From positions 992,001 through 1,056,000 of the forward strand of contig NZ_CP030771.1 in assembly GCF_006088715.1 (NCBI RefSeq): DNA of 64,000 nt. The letters run 5' to 3'. The notes beneath the pieces were generated by a model. The model worked only from the letters and a program-made list of their open reading frames with translations, made no database searches and was not told the DNA's origin. Made by a program: the position numbers and the translations under genes. Shown piece by piece: positions 55,601 to 64,000 of this stretch; position 1 is the first letter of the stretch; each line of letters opens with the position of its first letter. Origin of the DNA: Streptomyces sp. YIM 121038 (GTDB lineage Bacteria > Actinomycetota > Actinomycetes > Streptomycetales > Streptomycetaceae).

Positions 55601-58600
55601 TCCTCGGCGGTCGCCCGCACGCCCGTGAGCGTCGACACGATCGGCATCGCGGGCGCCGCGTACGACACGCCGTCCAGGACCGTACGGAACTCATCGAGCA
55701 TCGGGTCCATCAGCGGCGAGTGGAAGGCATGGCTCACCCGCAGCTCGGTGACCTTGCGGCCCGCCGCACGCCAGCGCTCGGCCACCGCCTCGACATCGGC
55801 GGCGACACCGGAAATGACCACGGACGACGGGCCGTTGACCGCCGCGACTCCGACGGTCTGCGGCAGCTCGGGCGCGACCTCGGCCTCCGTGGCCCGGATC
55901 GCGGCCATCGCGCCGCCCTCGGGCAGCGCCTGCATCAGCCCGGCACGAGCCGACACCACCTTCGCGGCATCGGCCAGCGACCACACCCCCGCGACGTGCG
56001 CGGCGGCCAGCTCACCGATGGAGTGACCGGCCAGGACGTCGGGGCGGATCCCCCACGACTCCAGGAGGCGGAACAGCGCGACCTCGACCGCGAACAGCGC
56101 GGGCTGGGTCACCCCCGTCTCGTTCAGCGCGTCGGCGTCCTCGCCGAACAGGACCTCGCGGACCTGGGGATCGAACTGCGCGAGCACCTGCTCCAGGGCC
56201 TCGGCGAACACCGCGTACCGGCCCGCCAGTTCACGCCCCATGCCCAGGCGCTGCGAGCCCTGGCCCGAGAACAGGAAGCCCACCCCGCCGACGGCGACGG
56301 AGCCCGCGACCAGACCGGGCGACTGCCGCCCCTCGGCCAGGGCGGTCAGGCCGTCGAGGAGCGCCGTGCGGTCGTCGCCCACGGCGACGGCCCGGTGTTC
56401 GAAGGCCGAGCGCGTGGTCGCCAGCGAGTAGCCGACGTCCGGCAGGCCGAGCCGCGGCTCGGCGGCGACGCGCTCGCGCAGCCGGGCCGCCTGCTCCCGC
56501 AGCGCCTCCTCGCTCCGGGCCGAGAGGACCCAGGGCACCACGCCGTCGGCCGGAGCCGGGGCGCGGTCGTCGTCCGGCGCGTACTCGATGATGGTGTGCG
56601 CGTTGGTGCCGCTCACGCCGAACGACGACACGCCCGCCCGCCGCAGACGGCCGGTCTCCGGCCACGGCCGGGGCTCCGTGAGGAGCTCCACGTCGCCCGC
56701 GGACCAGTCGACCTTCGACGAGGGCTCGTCCACGTGCAGGGTGCGCGGCAGGACGCCGTGGCGCATCGCCATGACCATCTTGATGACACCGGCGACACCG
56801 GCGGCGGCCTGGGTGTGGCCGAGGTTCGACTTGATCGAGCCGAGCCACAGCGGCTGGTCAGCGGGTCGGTCCTGGCCGTAGGTGGCGAGGACGGCCTGGG
56901 CCTCGATGGGGTCGCCGAGGGTGGTGCCCGTGCCGTGGGCCTCGACCGCGTCCACGTCGGAGGTGGTCAGGCCCGCGCTCGCCAGGGCCTGCCGGATCAC
57001 GCGCTGCTGCGAGGGGCCGTTGGGCGCGGTCAGGCCGTTGGACGCGCCGTCCTGGTTGACGGCCGAGCCACGGACGACGGCCAGGACGGGGTGGCCGTTA
57101 CGCCGGGCGTCGGAGAGGCGCTCGACGAGGAGCATGCCGACGCCCTCGCCCCAGCCGGTGCCGTCGGCGCTGTCGGAGAACGACTTGCACCGGCCGTCGG
57201 AGGAGAGGCCGCGCTGGCGGCTGAAGTCGACGAACGTGCTGGGGGTCGCCATCACGGCGACACCACCGGCCAGCGCCATCGTGCACTCGCCCTTGTGCAG
57301 CGCCTGGATCGCCCAGTGCAGGGCGACGAGCGAGGAGGAGCACGCGGTGTCGACGGTGACGGCGGGCCCTTCCAGGCCCAGCGCGTAGGCGACGCGGCCG
57401 GAGGCGACGCTGCCGGACCCGCCGGTGCCGAGGTAGCCCTCGACGTCCTCCGGGACGGAGCGGAGCCGCGACACGTAGTCGTGGTACATCACGCCCGCGA
57501 ACACGCCCACGGCCTTGCCCCGGGCGGAGTTCGGGTCGATGCCCGCCCTCTCGAAGGCCTCCCAGGAGGTTTCGAGGAGGAGGCGCTGCTGCGGGTCCAT
57601 GGCCAGCGCCTCCCGGGGGGAGATGCCGAAGAACGCCGGGTCGAACAGGTCGGCGTCGTGCAGGAAGCCGCCCTCGCGGGTGTACGAGGTGCCGGTGCGT
57701 TCGGGGTCCGGGTCGTAGAGGGCGTCCACGTCCCAGCCCCGGTTGGCGGGGAACTCGCTGATGGCGTCGGTGCCGTCGAGGACGAGCCGCCACAGGTCCT
57801 CGGGGGAGCCGACCCCGCCGGGGAACCGGCAGCTCATGCCGACGATGGCGATCGGCTCGTCGGTCACCGCCACCGCCGTGGGCGCGGGCGCGGCCACGGC
57901 CGGGGCGCCCGCGAGCTCGGCGCTGATGAACGCGGCGAGCGCGGCGGGGTTCGGGTGGTCGAAGACGAGCGTGGCGGGCAGCCGCAGCTCGGTGGCCGCG
58001 TTGAGGTGGTTGCGCAGCTCGACGGAGCTGAGCGAGTCGAAGCCCAGCTCCCGGAAGGCCCGGTCGGGCTCGACGGCGTGGGCCGAGCTGTGGCCGAGCA
58101 CCGCCGCCGCGTGGGTGCGGACGAGGTCGAGCAGCGCCTTCTCCCGCTCGCTCTCGGTCAGGCCCGCGAGGGACTGCGCGAGCGCGGACCGGCTCGCGGG
58201 ATCGGCGGTCCTGCGCGCGGTGTTGCGCACCAGGCCGCGCAGCAGGTGGAACACGGGCTGGGTGCGTGCCTGCCGCCGCAGCACGGCGAAGTCCATCGGC
58301 ACGGGCGCGAGCAGCGCCCGCCCGGTGGAGCCCGCGGCGTCGAACAGGGCCAGGCCCTCGGCCGGGCCGATCGGGAGGGCGCCGCCGCTGGTGATGCGGC
58401 GTACGTCGGTGTCGTCGAGGCTGCCCGCCATGCCGTCGGCCGTGTCCCACAGGCCCCAGGCGAGGGAGGTCGCGGGCAGGCCCTGGGCGCGCCGGTGCTG
58501 GGCGAGGGCGTCGAGGAAGGTGTTGGCCGCCGCGTAGTTGCCCTGGCCGGGGCCGCCGAAGACACCGGCGGCGGAGGAGAACACCACGAAGGCCGACAGG

Positions 58601-61600
58601 CCGGCGTCCCGGGTCAGGTCGTGCAGGTGCCAGGCCGCGTCGACCTTCGGCCGGAACACCGCGTCGATCCGCTCGGGCGTCAGCGAGCCGATCGTGGCGT
58701 CGTCGAGCACACCGGCGGTGTGGACGACGGCGGACACCCGGTGCCGGGCCAGGAGCGCGGCCAGCGCCTCGCGGTCGGCCACGTCGCACGCCGCGAGGAC
58801 GACGTCGGCGCCCTGCGCGGTGAGTTCCTCGCGCAGCGCCTCGGCGCCCTGGGCGGCGGCGCCGCGCCTGCTGACCAGGAGCAGACTGCGCACGCCGCGC
58901 TCCGCGACCAGGTGCCGGGCGACCAGGCCGCCGAGGGTGCCCGTCGCGCCGGTGACGAGCACCGCGTCCGGGCCGAAGCCGGGGTCGTCCACCACGTTCC
59001 GCCGCGCCCTGGCCAGGCGCGGGGCGCTCGCGGCCCCCGAGCGCACGGCGAGCTGCGGTTCGCCCGTCGCGAGGGCCGACGGCAGCGCGTCGACCGAGGC
59101 CGCCTCCTCGTCGAGGTCGACCAGGACGATCCGGTCGGGGTTCTCGGACTGGGCGGAGCGCAGCAGGCCCCAGACGGTGGCGTGCGCGAGGTTCGGCACG
59201 TCCTCGTCGTCGGCGGGGGCGACCGCGCGCCGCGTCACGACGGCCAGGCGCGCCGTGCCGAACCGCTCGTCGGCCAGCCAGGTCCGCACCGCGGCCAGGG
59301 CCCAGGCCGCGGCCTCGTGCGCGCCGGCGGCCGGGTCCTCGGTGGCCGCGACCGGGCACGCCAGGGCGACGAAGCCGGACAGTTCGGCCGCGGCCGACCG
59401 CGCCAGGTCCGCCAGGTCGGTGGTCCACTCCACCGCCGGGGCCCCGTCGTCGGACAGCGGTACCGGCACCCAGTCGACGCCGAACAGCGCGTCGTCGCGG
59501 TCGTCGGCGGCGGCCCGGACCGGGGCGGCCGGGCGCAGCACCAGGGAGTCGACGGTGGCCACCGGGGCGCCGGAGGCGTCCGCGACCGTCAGGGACACCC
59601 CGTTGGGGCCCGTGGGCGCGAGGCGCACCCGCAGTGCCGTGGCGCCGGCGGCGTGCAGGCGCACACCGGACCAGGAGAACGGCAGCTTGCCGGTGGCGTC
59701 GGCCGCGCCCGTGAACCCGGTGGCGTGCAGCGCCGCGTCGAGGAGCGCGGGGTGCAGGCCGAAGCCGTCCGCCTTGACGCCCTCGGGCAGCGCGACCTCG
59801 GCGAAGACCTCGCCGCCCGCGCGCCACGCGGCCCGCAGCCCCTGGAACACGGGGCCGTAGCCGAACCCTCCGTCGGCCATGGCCTCGTAGAACCCGTCCA
59901 GGTCCACGGCCTCGGCCCCGGCGGGCGGCCAGGCGGCCAGCGCGTCGCCCTCGGACCGGCCGCCCGCGCGCAGCACACCGGTGGCGTGCCGGGTCCACGC
60001 GCGTTCGTCCATGTCGCCGGTGCTGGAGTGGAAGGTCAGCTCGCGCCTGCCGGACGCGTCCTCGGCGCCGACCCACACCTGTACCCGTACCGCACCGCTC
60101 TCGGGCAGTACGAGCGGCGCCTCCAGCGTCAGTTCCTCCACCAGGTCGCAGCCGACCTGGTCCCCCGCGCGGATCGCCAGGTCGAGGAACGCCGTACCGG
60201 GCAGCAGCACCGAGCCCATGACCGCGTGGTCGGCCAGCCACGGGTGCGTCCGGACCGACAACCGGCCCGTCAGGAGCGCCCCGTCGGTACCGGCGAGGGC
60301 GACGCTCGCCCCCAGGAGCGGGTGCTCGGCCGCCCCGAGCCCGGCCGCCGATACGTCACCGAACAGAGGCAGCACGTCGGGCCAGTACCGCTCGCGCTGG
60401 AACGCGTACGTCGGCAGGTCCACGCGGCGCGTGCCCCGGCCGGTGAAGAAGACCTCCCAGTCGACGCGGACACCACGAATGTGGAGCTGCCCGGCGGCCG
60501 CCGTGACGGCCACCGCTTCGGGCCGGTCGCCGCGCAGCACCGGCACGAAGGCCGCGTCCGGCGCGGACTCCTGACCGAGCGCCGACAGCGTCCCGCCAGG
60601 GCCGACCTCGACGAACGTGTCCACACCCTCGCCCGCCAGCGCGCTCACGGCGTCAGCGAACCGTACGGACTCCCGTACGTGGCGGACCCAGTACTCCGGC
60701 GACGCCAACTCCTCAGCGCTCGACCGCGCGCCCGTGAGCGTCGACACGATCGGGATCGCGGGCGCCTCGTACGACACGCTCTCCAGCACCCGGCGGAACT
60801 CATCGAGCATCGGGTCCATCAGCGGCGAGTGGAACGCATGACTGACCTTCAACCGGGTGACCTTACGGCCCGCCGCACGCCAGCGCTCGCCCACCGCCTC
60901 CGCGTCAGCAGCGACACCCGAAATCACCACCGAGGAAGGCCCGTTGACCGCCGCGATACCCACCGTCTCCGGCAGGTCCGAGGCAACCTCTTCCTCGGTG
61001 GCCTGGATCGCCACCATCGCACCACCCGACGGCAGCGCCTGCATCAGACCCGCACGCGCAGACACCACCTTCACCGCGTCCGCGAGCGACCACACGCCCG
61101 CGACGTGCGCGGCGGCGAGTTCACCGATCGAGTGACCCGCCAGTACGTCCGGACGTACACCCCACGACTCAAGAAGACGGAACAGCGCCACCTCGACCGC
61201 GAACAACGCAGGCTGCGTCACCCCCGTCTCGTTCAGGGTTGCCGCGTCCTCACCGAACAAGACCGCGCGGACCTCGGGATCCAGGAGCGCCAGGACCTCG
61301 TCGAGGGCTTCGGCGAACACCGGGTACTGGTCGGCCAGTTCACGGCCCATGCCCAGGCGCTGCGAGCCCTGCCCGGAGAACAGGAAGCCCACCCGGCCGG
61401 GCTCGTCCGCCACGCCCGAGACCACGCCGCCGGACACCCGGCCCTCGGCCAGCGCCTCCAGCGCGGCCAGCAGTTCGTCGCGCTCGGCGCCGACCACCAC
61501 CGCGCGGTGCTCCAACACCGCACGCGAGGACACCAGCGAACGCCCCACATCCGCCGGGGACAGCTCAGCCGACGCCTCCACGAAGGACCGGAGCCGCGCC

Positions 61601-64000
61601 GCCTGGTCCCGCAGCGCCTCCACGCTCCGGGCCGAGAGGACCCACGGCACCAGTCCGCCGCCGTACGCGGGCTCCGAGGCGGTCTCCTGTTCCGCCTCGG
61701 GGGCCTGCTCCACGATGACGTGCGCGTTCGTGCCGCTGAATCCGAAGGAGGACACGCCCGCGCGCCACGGCCGGTCGACGGCGGGCCACCGCCGGTCGTC
61801 GGCGAGCAGTTCCACCGCGCCCGCCGACCAGTCCACGTGCGGCGACGGCTCGTCCACGTGCAGGGTGCGCGGCAGCACGCCGTGGCGCATCGCCATGACC
61901 ATCTTGATGACACCGGCGACACCGGCGGCGGCCTGGGTGTGACCGATGTTCGACTTCACCGACCCCAGCCACAGCGGGCGGTCCTCGGGGCGGCCCTGGC
62001 CGTAGGTGGCCAGGAGCGCCTGGGCCTCGATCGGGTCGCCGAGCTTGGTGCCCGTGCCGTGGGCCTCGACCGCGTCCACGTCGGAGGTGGTCAGGCCCGC
62101 GCTCGCCAGGGCCTGACGGATCACGCGCTGCTGCGAGGGGCCGTTGGGCGCGGTCAGGCCGTTGGACGCGCCGTCCTGGTTCACCGCCGAACCACGGATC
62201 ACGGCGAGCACCTCGTGGCCGTTGCGCCGGGCGTCCGAGAGGCGCTCCACGAACAGCATGCCGACGCCCTCACCCCACCCTGTGCCGTCCGCGCCCGCGC
62301 CGAAGGCCTTGCAGCGGCCGTCCTCGGCGAGGCCGCGCTGGCGGCTGAACTCGATGAACGAGCTGGGCGTCGACATCACGGTGACGCCGCCCGCGAGGGC
62401 CATCGCGCACTCGCCCTTGTGCAGCGCCTGCACCGCCAGGTGCAGCGCCACGAGGGACGACGAGCACGCCGTGTCCACCGTGACGGCGGGGCCTTCGAGG
62501 CCGAAGGTGTACGAGAGGCGGCCCGAGGCGACGCTGGCGGCGTTGCCGGTCGCGGCGTAGCCGCCCACGTCCTCGGTGGCACCGGCGAGGACCCACCCGT
62601 AGTCCTGCATGTTCGAGCCGACGAACACGCCGACCCGTTCACCGCGCAGGGAGTCCGGGGCGATGCCCGCCCGTTCGAAGGCCTCCCAGGAGGTTTCGAG
62701 GAGGAGGCGCTGCTGCGGGTCCATGGCGAGGGCTTCGCGCGGCGAGATCCCGAAGAAGCCCGCGTCGAAGGCGCTCACACCGGAGAGGAACGCGCCCGAC
62801 CGGGAGTAGGAGGTGCCCACGGAGTCCGGGTCGGGGTCGTAGAGGCCCTCCAGGTCCCAGCCGCGGTCGGCCGGGAAGTCCGACACCGCGTCCCCGCCCG
62901 CCAGGAGCACCCGCCACAGGTCCTCCGGGCTCGTCACGCCGCCGGGGAACCGGCACGCCATCCCGACGATCGCGATCGGCTCGTCGGACACGCCCGCCAC
63001 GGTGACCGGGGCGGGCGCGGCCGGGGCCGCGCCGCAGAGCTCGTCCCGCAGATGGGCGGCCAGCGCGGCCGCGTTCGGGTAGTCGAAGACGAGGGTCGTG
63101 GGCAGGGCGGCCCCGGTGACCTCGTTGAGCCGGGCGCGCAGCTCCACCGCCGTGAGCGAGTCGAAGCCCAGCTCCCTGAAGGCGCGCGTCGCGGGGAGCG
63201 CGTCGCCGGAGGCGTGCCCGAGGACGGCGGCCGCCTCGTAGCGGACGAGGTCGGTGAGCTGCCGCTCCTGCTCGGCCTCGTCGAGACCGGCGAGCCGCTG
63301 CGCCAGGGCCGACGAGCCCTGTTCCACCGCGGCGGTCTCGAACGCGGCCCGCACCTGCGGCAGTTCGCTCAGGAGGGGGCTCGGGCGCTGCGCCATGAAC
63401 GTGCCCGCGAACCGCTCCCAGTCCACGTCGGCGATGGCGACGTTCCCGTCACCGCTTTCGAGGGCCGTGGCCAGGCCCACGATCGCGACGGCCGGGGCCA
63501 TCGACGGCAGGCCCCGGCGCCGCAGCTGCGCGGCGGCGTCCCGGCCCGCGTTGGCGACCATGCCGCCGTCGGCCCACGGGCCCCAGGCCACCGCCGTGGC
63601 GGGCAGACCCGTGGCCCTGCGGTGCTCGGCCAGCGCGTCCAGGTAGGCGTTCGCCGCGCCGTAGGCGGCCTGGGCGCCGCTGCCCCACACGCCGGAGATC
63701 GACGAGAACAGCACGAACGCGTCCAGCGGCGTGTCCGCGAGCAGTTCGTGCAGGTGCCTGGCGCCGACGGCCTTGGCCGCCAGCACGTCGGCGAACCCGC
63801 CCGGGTCGGCCGGGTCGACGTCCGCGAGGAGGGCGGAGCGCTCGATGCCCGCCGCGTGCACGACCGCGTCGAGCGCGGGAACACCGGCCAGCAGCGCCGC
63901 CACCGACGCGCGGTCCGTCATGTCGCAGGCGGCGAACGTCACCCGCGCGCCCGACTCCACGAGGGCGGCTTCCAGCTCCGCGGCGCCCTCGGCCTCGGCG
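52618..64000 (-). CDS. Modular type I PKS, end of one module and two complete DH-KR modules (5' end off the right edge)
   Basis: The open frame runs to the right edge without a start. It opens inside a KR whose catalytic region reads [19 protein letters not shown]; the Trp and absence of LDD mark A-type. ACP near 63155. Next module: KS 62980-61700; AT 61385-60370, GHSIGE and HAFH (malonyl); DH 60335-59530, [10 protein letters not shown] intact; KR 59440-58290, LDD; ACP near 58035. Last module: KS 57865-56580; AT 56280-55270, malonyl; DH 55235-54410, [10 protein letters not shown] intact; KR 54380-53230, LDD; ACP near 52980. The C-terminal tail ending [12 protein letters not shown] is a docking region that should meet the MENEDK helix of the next protein. 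No ER is present, so both full modules leave double bonds. With the downstream gene this gives four consecutive dehydrating modules, hence a conjugated polyene next to the carboxyl end. Confidence 0.96.
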   Translation of the reverse strand, partial: AEAEGAAELEAALVESGARVTFAACDMTDRASVAALLAGVPALDAVVHAAGIERSALLADVDPADPGGFADVLAAKAVGARHLHELLADTPLDAFVLFSSISGVWGSGAQAAYGAANAYLDALAEHRRATGLPATAVAWGPWADGGMVANAGRDAAAQLRRRGLPSMAPAVAIVGLATALESGDGNVAIADVDWERFAGTFMAQRPSPLLSELPQVRAAFETAAVEQGSSALAQRLAGLDEAEQERQLTDLVRYEAAAVLGHASGDALPATRAFRELGFDSLTAVELRARLNEVTGAALPTTLVFDYPNAAALAAHLRDELCGAAPAAPAPVTVAGVSDEPIAIVGMACRFPGGVTSPEDLWRVLLAGGDAVSDFPADRGWDLEGLYDPDPDSVGTSYSRSGAFLSGVSAFDAGFFGISPREALAMDPQQRLLLETSWEAFERAGIAPDSLRGERVGVFVGSNMQDYGWVLAGATEDVGGYAATGNAASVASGRLSYTFGLEGPAVTVDTACSSSLVALHLAVQALHKGECAMALAGGVTVMSTPSSFIEFSRQRGLAEDGRCKAFGAGADGTGWGEGVGMLFVERLSDARRNGHEVLAVIRGSAVNQDGASNGLTAPNGPSQQRVIRQALASAGLTTSDVDAVEAHGTGTKLGDPIEAQALLATYGQGRPEDRPLWLGSVKSNIGHTQAAAGVAGVIKMVMAMRHGVLPRTLHVDEPSPHVDWSAGAVELLADDRRWPAVDRPWRAGVSSFGFSGTNAHVIVEQAPEAEQETASEPAYGGGLVPWVLSARSVEALRDQAARLRSFVEASAELSPADVGRSLVSSRAVLEHRAVVVGAERDELLAALEALAEGRVSGGVVSGVADEPGRVGFLFSGQGSQRLGMGRELADQYPVFAEALDEVLALLDPEVRAVLFGEDAATLNETGVTQPALFAVEVALFRLLESWGVRPDVLAGHSIGELAAAHVAGVWSLADAVKVVSARAGLMQALPSGGAMVAIQATEEEVASDLPETVGIAAVNGPSSVVISGVAADAEAVGERWRAAGRKVTRLKVSHAFHSPLMDPMLDEFRRVLESVSYEAPAIPIVSTLTGARSSAEELASPEYWVRHVRESVRFADAVSALAGEGVDTFVEVGPGGTLSALGQESAPDAAFVPVLRGDRPEAVAVTAAAGQLHIRGVRVDWEVFFTGRGTRRVDLPTYAFQRERYWPDVLPLFGDVSAAGLGAAEHPLLGASVALAGTDGALLTGRLSVRTHPWLADHAVMGSVLLPGTAFLDLAIRAGDQVGCDLVEELTLEAPLVLPESGAVRVQVWVGAEDASGRRELTFHSSTGDMDERAWTRHATGVLRAGGRSEGDALAAWPPAGAEAVDLDGFYEAMADGGFGYGPVFQGLRAAWRAGGEVFAEVALPEGVKADGFGLHPALLDAALHATGFTGAADATGKLPFSWSGVRLHAAGATALRVRLAPTGPNGVSLTVADASGAPVATVDSLVLRPAAPVRAAADDRDDALFGVDWVPVPLSDDGAPAVEWTTDLADLARSAAAELSGFVALACPVAATEDPAAGAHEAAAWALAAVRTWLADERFGTARLAVVTRRAVAPADDEDVPNLAHATVWGLLRSAQSENPDRIVLVDLDEEAASVDALPSALATGEPQLAVRSGAASAPRLARARRNVVDDPGFGPDAVLVTGATGTLGGLVARHLVAERGVRSLLLVSRRGAAAQGAEALREELTAQGADVVLAACDVADREALAALLARHRVSAVVHTAGVLDDATIGSLTPERIDAVFRPKVDAAWHLHDLTRDAGLSAFVVFSSAAGVFGGPGQGNYAAANTFLDALAQHRRAQGLPATSLAWGLWDTADGMAGSLDDTDVRRITSGGALPIGPAEGLALFDAAGSTGRALLAPVPMDFAVLRRQARTQPVFHLLRGLVRNTARRTADPASRSALAQSLAGLTESEREKALLDLVRTHAAAVLGHSSAHAVEPDRAFRELGFDSLSSVELRNHLNAATELRLPATLVFDHPNPAALAAFISAELAGAPAVAAPAPTAVAVTDEPIAIVGMSCRFPGGVGSPEDLWRLVLDGTDAISEFPANRGWDVDALYDPDPERTGTSYTREGGFLHDADLFDPAFFGISPREALAMDPQQRLLLETSWEAFERAGIDPNSARGKAVGVFAGVMYHDYVSRLRSVPEDVEGYLGTGGSGSVASGRVAYALGLEGPAVTVDTACSSSLVALHWAIQALHKGECTMALAGGVAVMATPSTFVDFSRQRGLSSDGRCKSFSDSADGTGWGEGVGMLLVERLSDARRNGHPVLAVVRGSAVNQDGASNGLTAPNGPSQQRVIRQALASAGLTTSDVDAVEAHGTGTTLGDPIEAQAVLATYGQDRPADQPLWLGSIKSNLGHTQAAAGVAGVIKMVMAMRHGVLPRTLHVDEPSSKVDWSAGDVELLTEPRPWPETGRLRRAGVSSFGVSGTNAHTIIEYAPDDDRAPAPADGVVPWVLSARSEEALREQAARLRERVAAEPRLGLPDVGYSLATTRSAFEHRAVAVGDDRTALLDGLTALAEGRQSPGLVAGSVAVGGVGFLFSGQGSQRLGMGRELAGRYAVFAEALEQVLAQFDPQVREVLFGEDADALNETGVTQPALFAVEVALFRLLESWGIRPDVLAGHSIGELAAAHVAGVWSLADAAKVVSARAGLMQALPEGGAMAAIRATEAEVAPELPQTVGVAAVNGPSSVVISGVAADVEAVAERWRAAGRKVTELRVSHAFHSPLMDPMLDEFRTVLDGVSYAAPAMPIVSTLTGVRATAEELASPEYWVSHVRQSVRFADAVSALVDEGLTTFVEIGPGGTLSALGQESAPEAGFVPVLRADRTEESALTSALAQLWTRGVRPDWEAFFAGRGARRVDLPTYAFQHRRYWLDAGVGAGDLDAAGLGSAGHPLLGAIIDTADSDEELFTGRLSLESHPWLAEHVIQGSILLPGTAFLELAVHAGDRVGCAAVEELTLEAPLVVPERGGVRVQVRVGGADDSGRRTVTVHARGDDADVWVRHASGALVAAPDVPPADSAAWPPADAEAVDLDGLYDRMADGGFDYGPLFQGLRSAWRTGDAVLAEVTLPDGVDAGGFGLHPALLDAALHAIGLMGDADGPGRLPFSWSGVRLHASGATVLRVRLAPTGSDGVSLTIADGTGAPVATIDSLVLRPVSGTVSRQAWESLFRLDWVPAAAASGSARSVAEFTDWAALRSALEAGETLPENAVVHCAEPHGTDAVRHQVHAALELVRGWLADERCAASRLVLVTRGAVAVAAEDDVPDLAAAAVWGLVRTARAENPDRVVLVDVDDADGWKAAVGSPEPELAVRAGDVFAPRLVRARPAESPESAESGFGEGAVLVTGASGMLGGLVARHLVVRHGVRRLVLASRRGQVGALYDELTGLGAEVVVVACDVAERDEVAALLAEHPVTAVVHTAGVLDDGTIGSLTPERIDTVFRPKVDGARHLHELTRDLDLSAFVLFSSVTGTLGSPGQANYAAANAFLDALARHRRAQGLPATSLAWGLWATEDGMGARMAQTGAVGLSAEQGLELFDAVALGADPVVVPMRLDLRAVRELPAVPPVLSGLVRTTSRRAAQAGGDPAAALRERLAALTPGERTSALTDLVCAQVAAVLAFPGPEAVDERRAFTELGFDSLTAVDLRNRLNAATGLRLPATLIFDHPTLLDLVGHLTGALAADEPGGVAPLLAELSRIEASLAAIKPGDDEDDRVGARLSALLAAWRDGRADAVPQTADDLDAATDDEVFDLLGKEFGIS
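53495..53896. repeat. Near-identical KR block, penultimate PKS copy
   Basis: Partner of 48029-48430. Immediately beyond the block this copy has an extra nine-base unit encoding a duplicated SPESAES-like linker. Confidence 0.88.

Noticed and set aside
1..64000. Enoyl reductase or methyltransferase domains
   Set aside because: I looked for ER nucleotide-binding and SAM-binding motifs between DH and KR in every module and saw none. The part of module 8 beyond the left edge is not visible.

Overview
This window is the core of a large type I modular polyketide synthase (PKS) cluster. The very high G+C content, strong G/C third-codon bias, GTG starts, rare TTA codons and actinobacterial docking domains all point to Streptomyces or a close relative. 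Almost every base belongs to five giant PKS genes, all on the minus strand. Four small genes and one long divergent intergenic region lie between 36.7 and 41.1 kb. I saw no rRNA, tRNA, CRISPR array or insertion sequence.

Layout, in direction of transcription. (1) Right-hand operon: a PKS gene entering from beyond base 64000 and ending at 52618 (end of a KR/ACP module, then two KS-AT-DH-KR-ACP modules); a PKS gene 52569-41296 (two KS-AT-DH-KR-ACP modules and a terminal thioesterase); a type II thioesterase 41111-40353. (2) A LuxR/NarL-type regulator on the plus strand (39621-40274), convergent with the thioesterase across a strong hairpin terminator. (3) After an 847-bp divergent intergenic region, a left-hand operon: a discrete acyltransferase (38773-37802), an AMP-forming CoA-ligase-like gene (37800-36694), then the loading-end PKS genes 36516-22280 (loading AT-ACP plus modules 1-3), 22261-7340 (modules 4-6) and 7276 to beyond base 1 (modules 7, 8 and on).

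How they work together. The loading module and modules 1-7 read: acyl starter; methylmalonyl+KR; malonyl+KR; methylmalonyl-like, no reduction; methylmalonyl+KR; FAGH-type extender (ethyl- or methoxymalonyl)+KR; malonyl+DH/KR; methylmalonyl+DH/KR. This is the order known for the first seven modules of bafilomycin-type plecomacrolide synthases, including the unreduced module 3 that supplies the hemiketal ketone and the gene boundaries after modules 3 and 6. The releasing end differs: three malonyl DH-KR modules and a methylmalonyl DH-KR-TE module in series, predicting a 2-methyl polyenoate. If both halves form one line and the usual hydroxyl closes the ring, the visible modules already require a ring of at least 20 members, larger than bafilomycin (16) or concanamycin (18). 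The inference is an expanded-ring plecomacrolide pathway; the product itself cannot be read from this window.

Points for caution or follow-up: the gene 36516-22280 carries a net 7-base loss in C-runs inside the module 1 AT, which breaks its frame, and a near-identical intact copy lies at the left edge. TTA (bldA) codons occur in the regulator, the acyltransferase and the ligase. Several PKS domains are mosaics of near-identical blocks. The plus-strand long open frames opposite the PKS genes are antisense artefacts of high G+C content.
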